The notes: generated by a model not told the origin, from the letters alone. Counted from the stretch's first letter, positions 23,013 through 34,312 are shown. The stretch: DNA of 64,000 nt from Dama dama (GCF_033118175.1 NC_083693.1:25677981-25741980), one strand, 5' to 3'. Made by a program: numbers and translations.

Positions 23013-24552
23013 AGAATCTCTTATAGGAATCTCAATTACCATGTCTGAAACTAGGCTCTTAAATTTCTATCTAATTCCCATATATTTTCCCAGTTAATGG
23101 AATCAACATCTACCAGTTGTTTAGGCTTGTTATCTAGTACTTTTCACTGATAGTTTAATTTCTCTGATCCAATTAGTCAATAAATTCTGCAGGCTTTCCA
23201 TTTAAAACACACTCCAGACCTACCCAATCCTATCCTCTCTACTTCAATTTGAGTCCATCCACAATCATCTCTTACTTGGATGGATCTTAAAATCCATTCT
23301 CCATATGGTAACCAGTCTGGCACTTAAATAAGATCATGTTTTCTTGCCTAAAATCCTCTTGGAAGATGGGAAGTAACTAATTGGGAACAATAATAGAATT
23401 TATGATGCCACTAAAACAAGCAGGGAACCTAGATTTTATTTAGCATCATTGTGCTGGTTTATTTGCCTTTATTCTCTCATCTCATCTATGTTTTGTGGGT
23501 ATTATCCTAGTTTATTTTAGCTAAAACAAAGCAAAATAAAACAAGCAAACCAATGAAAAAGAAAGTGAGGCTCAGAAAGACAAAAATAACTTGCCTAACA
23601 TCACACAACTGCTAAGTTAAAGCTGAATTTGAGTCTTAGTTCTCTCAGTGCTGAAGTCCAGGGATTACCTGTTTGTTTTCTCCAGTCACTTTGCTGGCAA
23701 CTAGTCATCTTTCTTCCTCTGGCCTCAAGAATGCTTTCTGAGAGGTTTCTCTATTACTTGAGCCATTTGCTGTCGTCATTACAGTCTTACTGAAGATTAT
23801 CCCTTGGTTACTGTATTGATTAAGATTAGGCTATGGATAATAAAAACTAAAAATCACTGTTTTATTCTATTTCACATTAAAGAAGTCTGAAAGTAAGCAG
23901 CCCTGAACTGTTAATGGGATTCCATTCTCATCATGGCCCTGACTTTTTTTCTGCCCTACTATTGCAAAGCAGGATTACCTTCCTTAAGATCACCCTATGA
24001 TCCAAAACTGTGGCTGGGAAGTCCTACTAACATTTGCTCTATTACTAAGGAGGAAGAGTAGAAGTCAGCCGTCTCTGCTGTGGTGACTGACTTTGCTTTC
24101 TTTTATTTTCAATATTTGGGAATTTGTCCAAATGTATAAAAAATAAAGTGGGGAGTAAAGTTGATTTGGCATCAGATTCACCTGGCTATAATTTTCAGCT
24201 TTCCCTGGGACTAACTTTGCTAATTGGGCAAGCTGTGCAAATTCTCAAAGTGAGACACTTTACACAATCGTCTCATTTAAGTCTTACTAAAGCCCCACTA
24301 TCTCTATTTTACAGATGAGAACACTAAGACTCAAAAGTGTGTTAGTGTACATCCAGTAATGATCAATAGGCAATGATTAACACTTCACATGGCACACAAG
24401 GTATCCAAAACACGTATTTACCTTGTTTTAACCCTAAGTTTTCCTCTTGACCATCAAATGGGACCCTTCATCCTTTTCAATGTATCAACGTTTTCACAGA
24501 AAAAAAAGCCACCTCAAGTTAATAATGTGATCAGAGATGATAGGAGAATGTC
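23013..24552. other. No gene; MIR relics near 23560-23640 and 24265-24345
   Basis: The segment 'tctctattttacagatgaga' to 'cactaagactcaaaag' (about 24300-24340) is a MIR tail. The part near 23565-23640 ('gaggctcagaaagac' to 'cacacaactgctaag') is another. No coding sequence is supported in this 1.5 kb. Confidence 0.5.
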
Positions 24553-24752
24553 ACTGTTGTTGTTCAGTTGCTCAGCTGTGTCTGACTCCTTGCCACATCA
24601 TGGACTACAGCACGCCAGGCTTCCCTGTCCTTTGCTATCTCCCAGAGTTTGCTCGTACTCACATCCGTGGAGTCGATGATGCCATCGAAGCATCCCACCC
24701 ACTGTTGCCCCTTCTCCTCCTGCCCTGTCTTTCCCAGCATCAGGGTCTTTTG
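24553..24752 (-). mobile_element. BovB LINE 3' fragment
   Basis: Antisense BovB from 'tgttgttgttcagttgctca' through 'cagcacgccaggcttccctg' to 'cccagcatcagggtctttt'. Confidence 0.9.
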
Positions 24753-24920
24753 TTTTAGCTCACAGACTCTCTACTTGTGGCATATGGGCTCAGTAGTTGC
24801 AGTCTATGGACCTAGTTGTGCCATGGCATGTTGGATCTCAGTTCTCTGACTGAGGATCAAACCTGTGTCTCCTGCTTTGCAAGGATGATTCTTAACCTCT
24901 GGACCACAAGGGAAGTTCGT
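24753..24920 (-). mobile_element. CHR-type tRNA-Glu SINE
   Basis: Antisense copy: 'ctctacttgtggcatatgg', 'gaggatcaaacctgtgtctc', ending with 'ggaccacaagggaagttc'. It abuts the BovB fragment to its left. Confidence 0.8.
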
Positions 24921-24957
24921 GTTGTAGAGCTCTATAAAAATTCGTATGTCTGAAATC

Positions 24958-25002
24958 CAACTCTAGGGACTTCTGATTCAGTAGGTCTGCATGAGCTTGA
25001 GA
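24958..25002 (+). mobile_element. MER5A-like hAT fragment
   Basis: The phrase 'gacttctgattcagtaggtc' is the most recognisable part of MER5A; only about 45 bases are left. Confidence 0.4.
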
Positions 25003-25170
25003 TGTCTGTTGTTTAAAAATTTGATGTGTATCCATGGGTGAACTTCTGACACAAGAATAGCTTTCTGGAAATGTGCTGCTGGCTTTAATTTGGTATCTTT
25101 TTGGATAGAAAATTCTTTGCCTGTTCCAGTGTTTGTGCTGTCATATTAAACAGCCATCTCTAAATTTCTT

Positions 25171-25216
25171 ATCACATTGACATTGTTACCACCCTCCTAA
25201 GGAGTGTCAATGTGAT
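25171..25216. repeat. Perfect 12-bp inverted repeat (hairpin)
   Basis: ATCACATTGACA at 25171-25182 and its exact reverse complement TGTCAATGTGAT at 25205-25216, with a 22-base loop. It lies outside any repeat I recognise. Confidence 0.85.
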
Positions 25217-25489
25217 CTTTCTTCTCACATTTACCCTCAGGAATTCTTTCAGAAGTGGGCTCTCACCTTGTTCTGGGTGGGCTCAGGTCTATATCTAGGG
25301 GTGCTGCTTAGGCTGTATGAGAGTTGCTCTTAATTGAAGTGTTGGGGACCCCCCTGTTCATCTTGCCCCTCCCTCTTGGTGTCTTTATGGGGTGAAGGCT
25401 GGCAGGGGAGAATGAGAAGAAAGTCTAAACACTCCAAATTGGAAGGTTGGATTTCAAAGAACAAAAATAATATTCAAGGCATCTCTCCC

Positions 25490-25650
25490 CTCTGTTTATG
25501 CTGACAAAAGGCTGTCTTTGTAAGAACTCTGCGGCATCACACGCACTGTTGGCCCTCTGCAAATCAGCGCCAATGACAACATTATAATTACGTTTCAAAA
25601 ACAAAGGCAGCGAGAAACTGCATTTTAAATATCCTTTATTTGGTTGCTCT
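25490..25650. promoter_or_regulatory. Candidate conserved non-coding element (unproven)
   Basis: A repeat-free block with retained CpGs and dense transcription-factor-like words: 'aacaaaggca' (SOX/TCF-like) and 'attataattac' (homeobox-like). It has no open frame or splice sites. Assignment is by appearance only. Confidence 0.3.
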
Positions 25651-25699
25651 GGGGGTGTCTGTGTAAATTCAGTGCTGGAGAGCAGGTGCAGAGATTAAA

Positions 25700-25850
25700 A
25701 ATACACTCAGGGGAATATCCTAGTGGTCTGGTATGGTTCAGACTCTGTGCTTCCAATGCAGGGGGCACGTGTTCGATCCCTGGTCTGGGAACTCAGATCC
25801 CACCTGCTGTGCAGTGCGGCCAAGAAAATATTTTAAAAAAATGTATTCGC
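25700..25850 (+). mobile_element. CHR-type tRNA-Glu SINE
   Basis: Sense copy: 'ggggaatatcctagtggtct', 'gtgttcgatccctggtctgg', then 'aactcagatcccacctgctg' and an A-rich tail. Confidence 0.85.
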
Positions 25851-26138
25851 TCAAAAAAATCTAGAACCCAGTGCCTTGCTTTCTGTCATCTCCAACATGA
25901 ATATTAATGCTTTCCTGGAGGCCTAGACATTAAGGAGTGGTGATGAGGTAGGACATGAGAATTTCTCTTCTTTTGGGTTCTGTTCACAGCACAATAAACC
26001 AAGGATGAGGAAGACTAAAGCTTTTGGGGGAGGGGTGGAGCTAGAAAGCAAATTTGTACTAATAAGTAATGACCAGTGTCTCATGTACTCGGAGCATTAA
26101 GCAACTGTGTTAGGGTCTCCTAGGGTAGGCATAATCAA

Positions 26139-26283
26139 GTGTGTGTGTGCTCAGTCGCTCAGCTGTGTCCAACTCTTTGCAACCCCATGGACTATAGCCC
26201 GCCAGGGTCCTCTGTCCATGGAACTTCCCAGGCAGGAATACTGGAGTGGGTTGCCATTTCCTCCTCCAGGGGATCTTCCCGAA
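26139..26283 (-). mobile_element. Bov-tA SINE, lacking its tRNA head
   Basis: Antisense copy that stops at 'ggggatcttcccga', so the tRNA-derived part is missing. Confidence 0.88.
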
Positions 26284-26544
26284 GGCATAATCATAGCAAC
26301 CCCCATTTTAGCATCCACTATTTGCAGGCAGGCTTCCAGGTAGTTTATGGCCATGGTTTCTCACTCCCACAAGAAGATGCTGTGAGAATACCGTGTCATA
26401 CTCTGGGAGTCTCTGAGAGGGCACGCAATGGGGAGGAGTGCTCAGCCAGTAAGTGGCAAAACCAAGACCCAAACTTGTAGGCTCCGAAGTCTTCTTTAGT
26501 TGCTCTGGGTGGCACTTCACCTCTGACTTGATGAGGGTTCATGT

Positions 26545-26623
26545 CTTAAAATTGGAGTATGATTGCTGTATAAAGATGCGTTAGTTTCTGTTGTACAATG
26601 AAGTGAATCAGCCATGTGTGCAT
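26545..26623 (-). mobile_element. L1 3' UTR fragment, split by a SINE
   Basis: 'gttagtttctgttgtacaat' and 'gaagtgaatcagcc' are antisense L1 3' UTR. The element continues at 26843-26995 on the other side of a Bov-tA insertion. Confidence 0.75.
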
Positions 26624-26842
26624 GCTAAGTTGCTTTGGTCATGTCCAACTCTTTGCATCCCTGTGGACCATAGTCCACCAGGTTCCTCTGTCCGTGGGAT
26701 TCTCCAGGCAGGAATACTGGAGTGGGTTGCTGTGCCCTCCTCCAGGGGATCTTCCTGACTCAGGGATTGAACCTGCATCTCTTATGTCTCCTGTATTGGC
26801 AGGTGGATTCTTTACTGCTAGTGCCAACTGGGAAGCCAGAAA
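26624..26842 (-). mobile_element. Bov-tA SINE nested in L1
   Basis: Antisense SINE between 'cagccatgtgtgcat' (26609-26623) and 'cagccgtgtgcat' (26843-26855), an imperfect target duplication of L1 sequence. Confidence 0.9.
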
Positions 26843-26998
26843 CAGCCGTGTGCATACATACATCCTCTCCCTCCTGGACCTCCCTCCCACCCCAGGCTCC
26901 ATCTCACCCCAGCCCACATCCCTCCCTCCAGATCATCACAGAGCACTGGGCTGAGCTCACTGTGCCTACAGCAGTGTCCTCCTAGCGATCTGTTTTAC
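26843..26998 (-). mobile_element. L1 3' UTR fragment, continuation
   Basis: Continues the interrupted L1: pyrimidine-rich block, 'agatcatcacagagcactgg' and 'gctgagctcactgtgcctac'. Confidence 0.75.
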
Positions 26999-26999
26999 T

Positions 27000-27190
27000 G
27001 TGGCAGAGTCCGCCTGCCAATGCAGGAGATGTGGGTCCAATCCCTGGGTCAGGAAGATCCCCTGGAGAAGGAAATGGCAACCCACTCCAGTATTCTTGCC
27101 TGGAGAATCCCATGGACAGAGGAGCCTGGAGGGCTACAGTCCATGGGGTCCCAGAAGAGTCAGACAGGACTTAGAGGCCAGATAGCAACA
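27000..27190 (+). mobile_element. Bov-tA SINE nested at L1 end
   Basis: Sense copy lacking the first bases of the tRNA head; clear from 'cctgccaatgcaggagatg' to 'gtcagacaggacttag'. Confidence 0.9.
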
Positions 27191-27689
27191 ACAGCAGTTC
27201 AGTTCACTCTTCCTTCCTGTGATCGATGGGTTTCTCCTGGCTCTTTCTGCTGATTCTCCTCACATACTCCCAGTATTTCTGGAGTTTAACATGACACAGT
27301 CCTGACACCAGAGCGAGATACCAGCTTCCACAGCCCAGAAACACAGATTGACTGGTCCAGCTGAGCCAGCGGAAAGGTTAAGTTGTATAAATATGGCTGA
27401 ATCCACAGTGGCCAGTGGTTCGGAACCCCACAGAAAACTGGAATAGGGTGGAGGAGATCTATGAGGACTGTGGCGTGTGTGTATATATTTGTGTACACAG
27501 TGCATGGGTGTCTGTATGTAGAGACCAGGCAGACGACCAAAGTTGTCCAGTGCATCTGGGCAGATTGCAAGTGCCTGCTGGTTGTGCGGATCCTGGAGGG
27601 GGCATACATTTGCTGCATGACCACTTTTGGGGAAGGGTTTTTTTTTGATGTGACCATTTTAGAAGTCTTTATTGAATTAGTTACAATAT
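27191..27689. other. No gene supported
   Basis: Open frames of up to 151 codons overlap here on both strands, partly entering the SINE at 27690. None resembles a known family. The ATG at 27394 opens only 17 codons and lacks a donor site consistent with AGBL1. Confidence 0.4.
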
Positions 27690-27812
27690 TGTTTCTGTTT
27701 AACTTTTTGGCCACGAGGCATGTGGGATCTTCACTCCCCAACCAGGGATCAAACCCAAACCCCCTGCCTTGGAAGGTGAAGTCTTAACCACTGGACCGTT
27801 AGGGAAGCCCTC
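27690..27812 (-). mobile_element. CHR-type tRNA-Glu SINE
   Basis: Antisense copy: 'tttttggccacgaggcatgt', 'accagggatcaaacccaaac', 'ggaccgttagggaagccc'. Confidence 0.85.
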
Positions 27813-28041
27813 ACTTTTAATCCTGTCACCAAGGCTGGCTCCCCACAAGAGATAAGAGAGAAAGGGTTTGGGTGATGGTTGAAGGAAAGCCATGGTAGAG
27901 AAGAGTTTGTTCATAACCTGTTCTCGGCATCAATTCTAAACATCCGCTATTAAAAAACCAAAGCCTACTTTTGCAGATCATCTTTTACCTTCCCTTGTGT
28001 ATTGTTGGAACTCTAGTACAAGTTCCAATGTCCTTTTGCCC

Positions 28042-28095
28042 TTCATATGATAAATGAGCATTCCTATGATATATGCCCATTCATATGATAAATGA
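28042..28095 (+). repeat. Short tandem duplication, 38-bp period
   Basis: 'ttcatatgataaatga' occurs at 28042-28057 and 28080-28095, with related flanks, so a unit of about 38 bases is duplicated. Confidence 0.7.
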
Positions 28096-28109
28096 ACTCC
28101 AGCAGTGAG

Positions 28110-28985
28110 CGGTGGTGTGAAGTGAGATCTTAACTCCTTGCCCCGGAATTGAACTTAGGTAGCCTGGATGAGAACTGGGAATCCTAGCCACCAGACCAGC
28201 AAGGGCTAGAGGCTAGAAGCTATATTTCCCTGGATCGTTGTCCCCAGTGAAAATGCATTTCTCATGGAGGCAGAAACTGTAAATGCAGGTACAAGGTTTA
28301 TTATTAGGGGCAGCACACACAGAGAAATGGTTTCATCAGCTGAGACAGAAGCAAGGCGGAAATGCACACCCAGAATAGAAGGCTGCTGGTGTCCCCCTAG
28401 TGAGGAGGAGCGCAGTGAAGAGGTGGTGAAGTCATTTGTATAGATCAGTACTTCTGGTTCTTTGCCTTCCTTCAGGCCAGTTACCTGGTTTCTTTTTCCA
28501 CACCGGACCTCCCCTGGGACCCTCCCCTGGGTGTGCACACTCCGCTCGGCCAACATGGGTCTGGAAGTGAAGGCTTCTGGAAGGAGCAAGACTCATTATG
28601 GCCTGGGGTTATACCCACAAGGAGTCTCTCTGTGCCTGTGTAGTGTCTCCTTTGTCCCAAAGGAGCGGGGAACGGAGATCTCTTAATCCTTTACCCACAC
28701 AGGGTTTCGCCCCACTTTGTCCCTGCCACGACTGTTGACTACTGCCATGACTGTTAACCTTAAGGTGTTCACAAGAGACAAACACTGGCTGTTTACCCTG
28801 TTGTGTTGTTACTTCCATTTCGGAGGGCAAACAGGAGGCTGATTGTAAATGTTTTAACTGGAGCCCACTTATCTCTTGTCTCAGAAAATGCTAACATTTG
28901 TAAGTATCCAGCCCGAAGCCCATTTCTTTGTGGCCCGTGAAATACAAACAGGAGGCCAGTTGTAAATGTCTAACTTGGAGCCCAT
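28110..28985 (-). mobile_element. Probable LTR/ERV relic (non-coding)
   Basis: In antisense the block has an LTR-like plan, with the complement of an AATAA-type signal at about 28297-28305. Near its right end a segment with 'caaacaggaggc' and 'ttgtaaatgt' followed by 'ggagccca' occurs twice, 118 bases apart (about 28828 and 28946). No gag, pol or env reading is present. The family is not named. Confidence 0.45.
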
Positions 28986-29343
28986 CTATCTTCTACATCA
29001 ATTTGGCTTCAAGGCAAAGTTCTATCTTTATCTCCCTAAATTCTTCTCTGTAACAGCCTCTGTTACTACTAAAGCTAAGCTAAATGAAGTAAGCATACTT
29101 TTTAGTGGCCTAAGTATTATGGGCTTAAGTCTTCAGAAAGCAGCAGGAAAGAGCCAATTTCCACTCCAAGTTGAAACTGTTTCTTTGACTTTAACCTTTG
29201 CTTTCTGTTGTTCTTTGTTATTATGGTCTACGCAAAAGAAAAGAAAATACATTGGTGTGGAATACTTTGAAAACAAATTTAATCATTCCTTTTAAATAGC
29301 GATTAGGGACACATATAAATTTGTCAATCACAAATACCCCAGT
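28986..29343. other. No gene; possibly continuation of the LTR/ERV relic
   Basis: A 109-codon open frame (28966-29295) starts inside the repeat and has no recognised domain. I do not call it a gene. Confidence 0.35.
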
Positions 29344-29351
29344 CTAAGGAT

Positions 29352-29576
29352 TTGTTGTTGTTTTTCATCACTAATTTGTGTCTGACTCTTTGTGACCCCT
29401 TGGACTATATATAGCCTGTGCCAGGCTCCTCTGTCTGTGGGATTTCCCAGGGAAGGATACTGGAGTGGGTTGCCATTTCCTTCTCCAGGGGATCTTCCCG
29501 ACCCAGGAATCGAACCTGTGTCTCCCTTCACTGACAGGTGGATTCTTTACCACTGAGTCACCAGGAAAGCCTGAGC
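29352..29576 (-). mobile_element. Bov-tA SINE with target duplication
   Basis: Antisense SINE between 'ctaaggat' at 29344-29351 and 29577-29584. Confidence 0.92.
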
Positions 29577-29717
29577 CTAAGGATGACCTTCTTTAAAATT
29601 AGAATTTCAAACAGTGGTGTAAGTTGTTTTGGGAGATGCTGGATTCCTTGTCTTTGGATGTATTAAAAAAAGAAAAGATGAGGAAATTTCTCATTTGCAT
29701 GCTGTATGGGTTATTTC

Positions 29718-29945
29718 GGGCTTCCCACGTGGTACTAGTGGTAAAGAGCCTGCCTGCCAATGCAGGAGACTTTAGAGATGAAGGTTTGATCCCTGGGTTG
29801 GGCAGATCCCCTGGAGGAGGGCATGGCAACCTACTCCAGTATTCTTACCAGGAGAATCCCCATGGACAGAGGAGCCTGCTGGGCTATTGTCCATAGGGTC
29901 ACGAAGAGTCAGACATGACTGAAGTGACTTAACACATCACAGCAC
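29718..29945 (+). mobile_element. Bov-tA SINE with perfect target duplication
   Basis: Sense SINE between perfect copies of 'atgggttatttc' (29706-29717 and 29946-29957). It lies 140 bases from an opposite-strand SINE, forming an inverted pair. Confidence 0.94.
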
Positions 29946-29957
29946 ATGGGTTATTTC

Positions 29958-31000
29958 ATGCATTTGACAATAGTCAGATTCGAGAACTTCTGAAGTCTGA
30001 GATTCTAATCTGTTAGTAGAATTCTCATGGATTTCAAGGGGAACCCACGTTTCTAAAAGCATCTGCTGTGTTGAGAGCCAGAATGCACTTTTCTGCAGCC
30101 CTGTTTCAGCCAGCCTAAACCTCAAAGGCAGTCTTTCAGAGGTTAATCTTTGAATGTATTGTTAGGCTTACTTACACTTTTCAGGTTGACAGATGAGTTT
30201 TCCTTCCACAATGTATCCAGTGATGCCTAATGTAGTCACTGCACAATTAGCATTAGATTAGTTATAGGATGAAATGAAACAAGTTTGGCTTTTTGAAAAG
30301 GGGGATTTTCCTACAAGGTCCAACTTGAGAGAAAGAAAGCCAGAGAACATTTCAATTCAAAAAGCAATTTACTTTGAAAAGGAAGTAGGAAAATTGCAGC
30401 CCATCATACCTAATTACCGCACACATTTGTGCTTGAATGCGAGCTGTCTTTCCCAGGAACGGTCTCCGAGTTCCTTACACTTCACCTCTCAGCATCCAGA
30501 ACCCACTGCTGATGGCAAAACAGTCATTGGAGCAACATGATCTTGTCCATTTCTTGACATGGTTGAAGGAGGTGCTGACAGAGTGCTGTAGGAAGTCTTG
30601 ATCTAAGTGAAGTAATGGGCCTGTGATGATGAAAAATAGGATGGGGCAGAATGTAGCTACTCCCATGAAAGCTAAATGCATTGAATGGATTTCTCCCTCA
30701 AGGTCAAGGATTCAAAAAATTTTTGTAGATACTACCCCTTCCAGGAGATGGAACTTAATTAAACCCTCTCAGCTTGTGTAGGTTAGACATAGTGACTTGC
30801 TTTTCCAAAAGGTAGTTAGAAAGGGAACCATAGTAACTTCCCATTGGAGAAAACTGACAAATGTCCGTTTATCCAAGTATTGAATCATGTGGTTATCATA
30901 CACCTCTGATACATGATGGGAAGGGCAGTTCCCCTCTGAAGACTCATAAACCTGGCTAATGAAAGGGAAAAAAATGGAACAAACCCAGCCTGGGGGCTGA
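29958..31000. other. 1.04 kb without recognised repeats or genes
   Basis: An open frame at 30274-30540 (88 codons) has a basic N-terminal part but no family I know. No splice pattern links it to AGBL1. Confidence 0.4.
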
Positions 31001-31375
31001 AGAATTGATGCTTTCAAATTGCAGTTCTGAAGAAGATTCTTGAGAGTCTTTTGGACTGTAAGGAGCTCAAACCAGTCAAGCTTAAAGGAAATCAATACTG
31101 AACATTCATTGGAAGGACTGATGCTGAAGTTGAAGCTCCAATACTTTGGCTACCTGATGAGAAGAATGGACCCATTGGAGAAGACCCCAAAGCTGGGAAA
31201 GATTTGAAGGTGGGAGGAGAAGGAGGCAACAGAGGTTGCTCTAGTTGGATGGCATCACCGACTCAATGAACATGAGTTTGAGCAAACTCCGGGAGATACA
31301 GTACAGGACAGAGGAGCCTGGTGTCCTGCAGTCCATGGGGTCCCAAAGAGTCAGACATGACTTAATGACTGAAAA
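31001..31375 (+). mobile_element. BovB LINE 3' fragment
   Basis: Sense BovB: 'gaagaattgatgctttcaaa', 'gattcttgagagtcttttgg', 'gctccaatactttggctacc', 'ggatggcatcaccgactcaa' and the final 'gtcagacatgac'. Frame-broken 375-base relic. Confidence 0.92.
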
Positions 31376-31379
31376 ACCA

Positions 31380-31725
31380 CCAAAGATTGGGGACCATTCT
31401 AGAGGACACCCTTTCAGTACTTCTCAAAACTATCAAGGTCATGGGAGAAAAGGAAAAGTTTGAGAAACTGTCACAGACCAAAACAGACTGGAGAGATGAC
31501 AACTAAATGCAATGTGATAACCTAGTTGGGAACTTGGCACAGAATGAAGACATTAGTATAAAAATTGGCCAAATCCAAGAAGATCTAGAGGCTAGTTAAT
31601 AATGTACCAATGTTAGTGTCTTAGTTTTGACAAATGTACCACACTGTTATAAGATGTCAGCAATGGGGAAAGAAGGTGACAGGTATCTCTGAAACTTTCC
31701 TGCCAATCAAAATTATTCTAGGGGG
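31380..31725 (+). mobile_element. Ancient L1 3' UTR-like relic
   Basis: 'ctaaatgcaatgtgataacc', 'agtgtcttagttttgacaaa', 'tgtaccacactgttataaga' and 'atcaaaattattcta' occur in the order typical of old L1 3' ends. Boundaries are set by the BovB on the left and a SINE on the right. Confidence 0.55.
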
Positions 31726-31726
31726 G

Positions 31727-31872
31727 ACTTCCCTGGCAGTTTAATGGTTAAGACTGTGCTTCCAATGCTAGGGGCACAGGTTCAATCCCTGGTTGGGGAA
31801 CTAAGATCCCACATGCCCTGTGTTGCAGCCAAAACACAAAAAGAAAAAACCCAAAACAAAAAAACTCAAAAT
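31727..31872 (+). mobile_element. CHR-type tRNA-Glu SINE
   Basis: Sense copy: 'ggacttccctggcagtttaa', 'ggttcaatccctggttgggg', then an A-rich tail with AAAAC units. Confidence 0.88.
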
Positions 31873-32640
31873 TATCCTAAATTTAAAAGGTTTATGAAAA
31901 ATTTTCAAGGATTTTATTCTCTGTGAAGATTTCGCTTCCATTTCATTAGTTCGTCCATGCCTTTGATACTGACTCATCAGATTGTTTTCAGGAAATCAAT
32001 GTATTCCTCACAATGTCTGCATTTATAATCCTATGGCTCAAACATCAGACTTCTGAAATGAATTTCTTACGAGTAAAAGATTAGACTGATCATTCAGCAT
32101 CTAATGCTTGACAATTGACCATGGAAGCTCTGAAAATCACACAGAAGAAGGTCATTAATGCTTAATCTAATTATATATAAACTTAAAACAGTCTTTAATG
32201 ACAAGACAGTTACAACTACCCTTGGTAAATGGGCATAAAACTGGTTGATGTTCAAATGATAGACTTTATTTTATAGAGAATAATAGCGACTTTGGAACTA
32301 ATTTTATCAAACATCCTTCTAAAGTGCAATGATCCCTTTATATAAACTGATTGACTGAAGGCTCCTTGATTTTGCTTATCCAGCTAATTCATGTCTTCCT
32401 GATGGGAGAGAAAAAAAACCTTCGATTTTTAACCACGGCAAATCTGGTGCTTTATTTACACAATTGGTTGACTTCCTTCAAGAAGATTAAAGCCAAAACT
32501 TGAGACAGAGTTAGAAATAATTCATAAGGTTTTAAGAAGAAATTTCCACCTTGAAATTGATATATTCATAGCTAACCAAAATAAATGTTGCTTCTATGTA
32601 GAAAGAACTTCTTACCTCCTCACCATACATCTCTATCATT
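31873..32640. other. No gene or repeat recognised
   Basis: 770 AT-rich bases without supported features. Confidence 0.4.
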
Positions 32641-32644
32641 TTCT

Positions 32645-32998
32645 TTTTAAAGAAGATTTATTTATTTACTTGTATTTGGCTGCGCTGGGTCTTTGTTGCT
32701 GCATGCAGGCTTTCTCTAGCTGCAGAGAGTGGGGACTACTTTAGTTGTGGTGCACGGGCTTCTCCTTGCGGTGGCCTCTCTTGTTGGGGAGCACGGGCTC
32801 TAGGGTGCACAGGCTTCTGTAGTTGTGATTTGTGGTCTCAGCAGCTGGGGCTCAAGGGCTCTGGAGCACAGGCTCAGTAGTCGTGGCCAATGGGCTTAGT
32901 TCCTCTGGGGCATGTGGGATCTTCCCAGACCAGGGATCGAACTCCTGTTCCTTGCATTGGCAGGTGGATTCTTACCACTGGACCACCAGAGAAGCCCC
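32645..32998 (-). mobile_element. CHR-type tRNA-Glu SINE, long form
   Basis: Antisense long copy: 'tttggctgcgctgggtcttt', 'gttgctgcatgcaggctttc', 'ccagggatcgaactcctgtt' and 'ggaccaccagagaagccc'. Nearly complete body. Confidence 0.9.
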
Positions 32999-33398
32999 TG
33001 TTTTATTTTCATAATGAAATTTTCACAATTACGTTTTCTCCCCTTCTCACACACTCTTCCCAGAACTCCTGTTAGTCATTCTCATATATTGAATTCAGTG
33101 TGGACATGGATAAAATGTTAGTATTTTTGTGTCATTTTGGGCTTGTTTTGCAGTTGGGTTGAGAACTCCTGCACTGGTCACCTTCTTGAATTCTCCTCAT
33201 CCATGGCTTAATATATTAATGTATACCCAGTAAATTGAATAAATAATTGAATGGATGGATGGAAGGACAGATAAATTGAGATTTTGTCTAGTTACTGCTT
33301 GTGTAGGAAGTCATGACTCTCTGTGACTGTACTTCTTGGTGACTTTCAAGCAGTGATTTTCATTTCATTTCTCTTCAACCTATAGCTTCATTTAATAA

Positions 33399-33447
33399 TG
33401 TGTTAAAGAGAAATTCCTGCCATTGGGAAATGAACCTTCTCTGGAAG
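33399..33447 (+). repeat. Dispersed direct repeat, copy 1
   Basis: 'tgtgttaaagagaaatt' followed within 20 bases by 'aatgaaccttct'; the same arrangement recurs at 34313-34360. The two copies are about 0.9 kb apart and differ by several substitutions and a small indel. Confidence 0.65.
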
Positions 33448-34312
33448 GCAGGGAGATGCCACTGCATCCCTGTGATACTGTGTGCCAGCCATGTCTCTCA
33501 GATTCCTTGAAAGGATGCAGTCAAAAGCAACTTCCATCATCACTGATATTTGATAATTCAACATAAAGCTGAGTTCCAGAAAGGCGAGTTGAAACAAATG
33601 TGTCCTCCTTAAAGAGGGAGCACTTAGCTAAGAGCTTGCTGAGTATCTCCTTAGTTCTTGGAATTCAGCCCTGGCAATTACAAGAGAGTTGCCTGATGTC
33701 CTCTTTGTGGTTTAGGTGATTCTACACAGCTGCAGACACTTTTCTGGACTATTAAAATTCTGACTTAACTGACTACTTGCCAAATATTCAGGGCCTGTTG
33801 CTGAGTCTTTTGATAGACCATTTTTCTCCCACTGGCCTTTTACAGTCTTTGACCCTTGAAGCCTTGAAGGTGGAACCATCACCTCTACCCTTTGTAGCTC
33901 TTTTTTTTATTATTATCTTTCCCATTTATTTAACCTCTCAACTCTCATCAATTTTTATAACCCAGCCTGCTAACATTGTTTTTCCAGAATCTTCTGGTTT
34001 CTTGGAAAATGAATGTGAAAATAATAAGATGTCAGTTTGTATTCAACATTATCTTCATTTCACCTTACCTCTGACCTGCTCCCTTGACTTCATTAAATGT
34101 AAGTGAGGTTCATGAGGTTTGAGTGCTTGAAGAATCTCTTGTGAAATTATGAACAACCGAGAGGAATGTACTTCAAGTAGGCACCATGTCCCCAGTAGAG
34201 TTCTCGGATGACATCAGCAGATCTTAATAACTTCAGTGTGTGATTTCACATTTCCAAAGAGGCCTCCAAGATATTCCACAAATAGATGGGAGAGTCTGTG
34301 TGAATTTAATCA

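Noticed and set aside
27394..27447. Short ATG frame starting M-A-E, considered as the AGBL1 initiator exon
   Set aside because: It ends in a stop after 17 codons with no donor site, and beyond the first three residues it does not follow the expected N-terminus.
27286..27741. 151-codon minus-strand open frame
   Set aside because: No recognisable domain, overlaps plus-strand open frames, and partly enters a CHR SINE. Most likely chance.
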